A stretch of 8,155 nucleotides of DNA from JBBRMQ01 sp038230775 (lineage in GTDB: Bacteria; Acidobacteriota; Thermoanaerobaculia; Gp7-AA8): positions 1-8,155 of the forward strand of contig JBBRMQ010000201.1 of assembly GCA_038230775.1 (NCBI GenBank). Direction: 5' to 3'. Shown here piece by piece: positions 5,881 through 8,155 of the stretch; the first letter of the stretch is position 1; every line of letters starts with the position of its first letter. The notes under the pieces were generated by a model. The model was not told the DNA's origin. It saw only the letters and a program-made list of their open reading frames with translations, and did not search any database. Both the position numbers and the translations under genes were made by a program.

Positions 5881-7116
5881 TTACTCGTATCTCAACGCCT
5901 CGATCGGATTCAGCTCCGCAGCGCGCGCGGCAGGATAAATGCCGGAGACCAGTCCCACCGCGATCGAGACTCCTGTCGAGAGCACCAGCGAACTGATCGT
6001 GATCACCGTCGGCCATCCCGCGTACGCGGCCACCAGCCGCGCCATCAGAATGCCGATGATGATTCCCGACACCCCGCCGATAAAGCTGATGGCGAACGAC
6101 TCCACGACGAACTGCGCGCGGATGTCGGCTTTGCGCGCGCCGATCGCGCGGCGGAGCCCGATCTCGCGCGTCCGCTCCAGCACCGAGGCCAGCATGATGT
6201 TCATGATGCCAATACCGCCCACCAGCAGCGAGATTCCAGCGATCGATCCCATCACGATGCTGAAGATCCTCTGCGTCTGCCGGCTCTGCTCCAGCAGCGC
6301 CTCCGGCACCATGATCTCGAAGTCGTCGGCGCCGCCGTGGAGACGGTCGAGCAGTGGACGGATGAGTGTCGCGGCATCGCGCGTGGACGCCCCTTCCTTC
6401 AACTGCACGAGCAGATCGTCGACGGGCGCGTCCAGCGGATCGCGATCGAATTTCCGCATCGCGGTGGTCACCGGAATCCAGATCTCCTGCGCGTTCGACG
6501 CCACCGGAACGTCTTTCGATCCTCCGCCGCCCGGCGCATCGCCGGCGAAGATGCCGACCACCTCGAGCCACACGTCGTTCACCTTCAGAAATTTTCCGAT
6601 TGCCGGACCGTAGCCAAAGAGATTGCGGCGGATCTCCGGCCCGATTACGCAGACCTGCGCATACTCCTGCTCGTCGCGGCCATCGAAGAAGCGCCCATCC
6701 TGCAGCGCGATCGACGCCACACTGGGATAGCGCGCCGACACGCCGGACACTTTCCCTTTTGTTTTTCCATTCGGCGCCAGGATCTTGTAGGCCTTCACCT
6801 CGACCCGCGGCAACACCATCGCCACATCCGGCACCGCCTCGGCGATGGCCTCGCCGTCGCGGAGGGAGACGCCGAGAGACTTCTTGCGCAGCTCGGCGCG
6901 CTCTTCGGGCTTGACGACTTTCGCGCGCACGATCACGTTGCGCAAGCCGAGGCGGCCGATCGCTTCGAGCGCTTTCTTCTCGCCGCCCGCTCCGATCGAC
7001 AACATCGCGATCACGGCGCCGACGCCGAAGATCATGCCGAGCATCGTCAGCGCGGTGCGGAGCTTGTGCGCCCGCAAATTCCGCAGCGCGCCGGCCAGCG
7101 TCTCGTGATGGGTCAT
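5881..7116 (-). CDS. MacB-like ABC transporter permease (FtsX type)
   Basis: This is a 411-residue inner-membrane permease. It has the layout of MacB/LolC-type mechanotransmission transporters: a short cytoplasmic N-terminus with an amphipathic start (MTHHETLAGALRNLRAHKLR), TM1 at about 21-42, a large periplasmic MacB_PCD-type domain at about 43-284, then three helices at about 285-310, 335-362 and 370-395. The FtsX-core loop ERTREIGLRRAIGARKADI (314-332) and the C-terminal PAARAAELNPIEALRYE ending are typical. The family uses ATP hydrolysis to drive export or extrusion through a partner adaptor rather than transport within its own membrane segments. There is no ATP-binding domain in this protein, unlike full-length MacB (about 650 residues), so a separate ATPase is needed. 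The glycine-rich stretch at 195-200 lies in the periplasmic domain. The adaptor gene lies upstream on the same strand. The GAGGGG before the start lies only 2 nt from the ATG. Confidence 0.93.
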   Translation of the reverse strand: MTHHETLAGALRNLRAHKLRTALTMLGMIFGVGAVIAMLSIGAGGEKKALEAIGRLGLRNVIVRAKVVKPEERAELRKKSLGVSLRDGEAIAEAVPDVAMVLPRVEVKAYKILAPNGKTKGKVSGVSARYPSVASIALQDGRFFDGRDEQEYAQVCVIGPEIRRNLFGYGPAIGKFLKVNDVWLEVVGIFAGDAPGGGGSKDVPVASNAQEIWIPVTTAMRKFDRDPLDAPVDDLLVQLKEGASTRDAATLIRPLLDRLHGGADDFEIMVPEALLEQSRQTQRIFSIVMGSIAGISLLVGGIGIMNIMLASVLERTREIGLRRAIGARKADIRAQFVVESFAISFIGGVSGIIIGILMARLVAAYAGWPTVITISSLVLSTGVSIAVGLVSGIYPAARAAELNPIEALRYE

Positions 7117-7232
7117 CGCCCCTCACCCAGCCTTCGGCCACCCTCTCCCCGCTGGGCGAAGTGTGGGGCCAGCCCTCTGGCTGGCCAGCCGGAGGGCTGG
7201 CCCCACACGGCGGAGCGGCGGATGAGGGGGCG
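7117..7232. repeat. Mosaic intergenic repeat with 48-bp palindrome
   Basis: The gap between adaptor and permease genes is almost entirely repeat sequence. At its heart, 7161-7184 pairs with 7185-7208 at 23 of 24 positions with no loop. Each arm is itself a hairpin (CCAGCC/GGCTGG stems with a 4-nt loop), and the tips read GTGTGGGG and CCCCACAC. Around it lie CCCCTCA (7119-7125) and TGAGGGG (7223-7229), an outer 7-bp pair, plus an inner stem CCCAG/CTGGG (7126-7130 with 7152-7156). The flanks resemble a common intergenic element of the CCCTCACCC...CCCTCTCCCC type, so this looks like one repeat inserted in another. It lies inside a probable operon. Confidence 0.8.
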
Positions 7233-7234
7233 CG

Positions 7235-8155
7235 TCACTTCGCGTCCTTCTCCGTCGGGTCGCGCAGCGCGATCTCGTCGCCGCGGCTCAAGCCCTTCGT
7301 CACCACCACACGTCCCGATGTCGAGGTCCCGATCTGCACCGGCACCGCGTCGAACTTGTCGCCGTGTTTGCGATACACGAGCCTCCTGCCTTCTTTTTCA
7401 AAGAGCGCCTGACGCGGGATCGAGAAGGCGTTGTTGAGATTCTCGATGTCGAGGATGGCACGCACGCGCGCGCCGGGCTTCATCACCTTCGGATCGGTGC
7501 GATCGAGGAGCACGGTTGCACCGAAGTACTGCACGGGGACGCGAGGGAACCGCGGCCGCGCGAGCTTATCGACCTGCGAGATCTTGCCGCTGAACGTGAT
7601 CCCCGGCTTCCCTTCGATCGACACCGTCGCTTTCTGACCGACCGCCAGCCCCGCGGCATCCGCCTCCAGCACGAACACCTCGGCCTTCATCGAGTTGAGA
7701 TCGGGAATCTCACCGATCGGCGATCCCGGCCACACGGTCGCGCCGGGACGCGTGACGTCGCCGCGCCAGTCGCGCTGCAGCACGAGGATGCCGTCGTACG
7801 GCGCGTGGACCTCGATGGCATGCAGTCCGGCTTCCGCATTGTGAATCTTTAGATCGGCCTTGCGTTGCTCGATGGCCAACAGGTCGCGATCGGCCTTGTT
7901 CATCAGCTCGCGCACGCCGAGGACGCTCTCCGCATGCTCTTTGCGGTTACCGGCCAGCGTCTGATCGATCGACGATTCCACCCGCTGGTAACGCGAGAAG
8001 ACCTCGGCATCATCGAACTTGAACTTCTTCGCCGCGGACAACTCCGCGTCGGCCTGCTGCGCATCGCGGCGCAGATTCGTCTTCGTCGCCGTCGCGGCGG
8101 CGGACGTCTTATTCAACTTGTTCGACGCGGTGTTGCGCGCTTCGCTGCCCTCGAG
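7235..8155 (-). CDS. Periplasmic adaptor (MacA/HlyD type), 5' partial
   Basis: The frame is open to the window edge, so the N-terminus, including any signal or membrane anchor and the first lipoyl half, is missing; 306 residues remain. Visible parts, in order: a charged, Ala/Lys/Glu-rich coiled-coil hairpin (about 1-110), the second lipoyl half-motif IEVHAPYDGILV (114-125), a beta-barrel region (about 155-240, with VGQKATVSIEG and PGARVRAILDIE), and a membrane-proximal domain to the C-terminus (IPRQALFEKEGRRLVYRK, then GLSRGDEIAL). This is the architecture of membrane fusion proteins, which link an inner-membrane transporter to an outer-membrane channel. It ends 118 nt before the MacB-like permease on the same strand and is its likely partner. 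A TTG at 8116 is not the start, because the coiled coil continues upstream of it. Confidence 0.9.
   Translation of the reverse strand, partial: LEGSEARNTASNKLNKTSAAATATKTNLRRDAQQADAELSAAKKFKFDDAEVFSRYQRVESSIDQTLAGNRKEHAESVLGVRELMNKADRDLLAIEQRKADLKIHNAEAGLHAIEVHAPYDGILVLQRDWRGDVTRPGATVWPGSPIGEIPDLNSMKAEVFVLEADAAGLAVGQKATVSIEGKPGITFSGKISQVDKLARPRFPRVPVQYFGATVLLDRTDPKVMKPGARVRAILDIENLNNAFSIPRQALFEKEGRRLVYRKHGDKFDAVPVQIGTSTSGRVVVTKGLSRGDEIALRDPTEKDAK

Noticed and set aside
4674..5996. Long plus-strand open frame opposite the radical SAM gene
   Set aside because: No domain signal, and the opposite strand has all radical SAM motifs in frame.
5804..7141. Second minus-strand open frame overlapping the permease in another frame
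   Set aside because: Arg/Gly-rich composition typical of a shifted frame; the permease frame has membrane helices and family motifs.
8114..8116. TTG as start codon of the adaptor
   Set aside because: The frame stays open to the window edge and adaptor proteins need an N-terminal anchor and first lipoyl half, which are missing here.

Overview
This is a GC-rich bacterial window (clearly above 60% G+C by eye) holding seven protein genes and four elaborate intergenic inverted repeats. I see no rRNA, tRNA, CRISPR array, phage gene or transposase. The gene families present (a DUF3108 protein, IspH, a DUF2891 protein, an FtsX-type permease) and the short intergenic repeats would suit an Acidobacteriota-like or similar environmental genome. 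That placement is an inference from general character, not from a marker gene. Most starts have no Shine-Dalgarno sequence. Two have a TANNNT box placed so that the transcript would begin at or next to the ATG, so leaderless or SD-independent initiation looks common here.

Layout. Positions 1-117 are a large inverted repeat built from a heptamer. On the minus strand, 1760-124 carries ispH (last-step isoprenoid enzyme of the MEP pathway) coupled through a TGATG overlap to a secreted DUF3108 protein. A divergent intergenic region (about 1761-1938) holds a nested palindrome and candidate promoters facing both ways. On the plus strand, 1939-4356 carries a 12-helix MFS transporter, a 55-residue single-span membrane protein overlapping its 3' end, and an exported DUF2891 protein with its own candidate leaderless promoter. 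The convergent junction 4357-4469 is almost filled by a 38-bp-arm inverted repeat.

From 8155 down to 4470 the minus strand carries a periplasmic adaptor (MacA/HlyD type, cut by the window edge), a MacB-like permease without its own ATPase domain, and a radical SAM protein with a SPASM-like C-terminal cysteine region. The adaptor and permease would work together as parts of a tripartite or MacAB-like export system across the envelope. The ATPase is not between them and must lie outside the window. The 118-bp gap between them and the 142-bp gap between permease and radical SAM gene are both occupied largely by repeat elements.

No clear new multi-gene system is visible. The most unusual content is the set of intergenic palindromes, the orphan radical SAM enzyme, and the small membrane protein nested at the end of the transporter gene.
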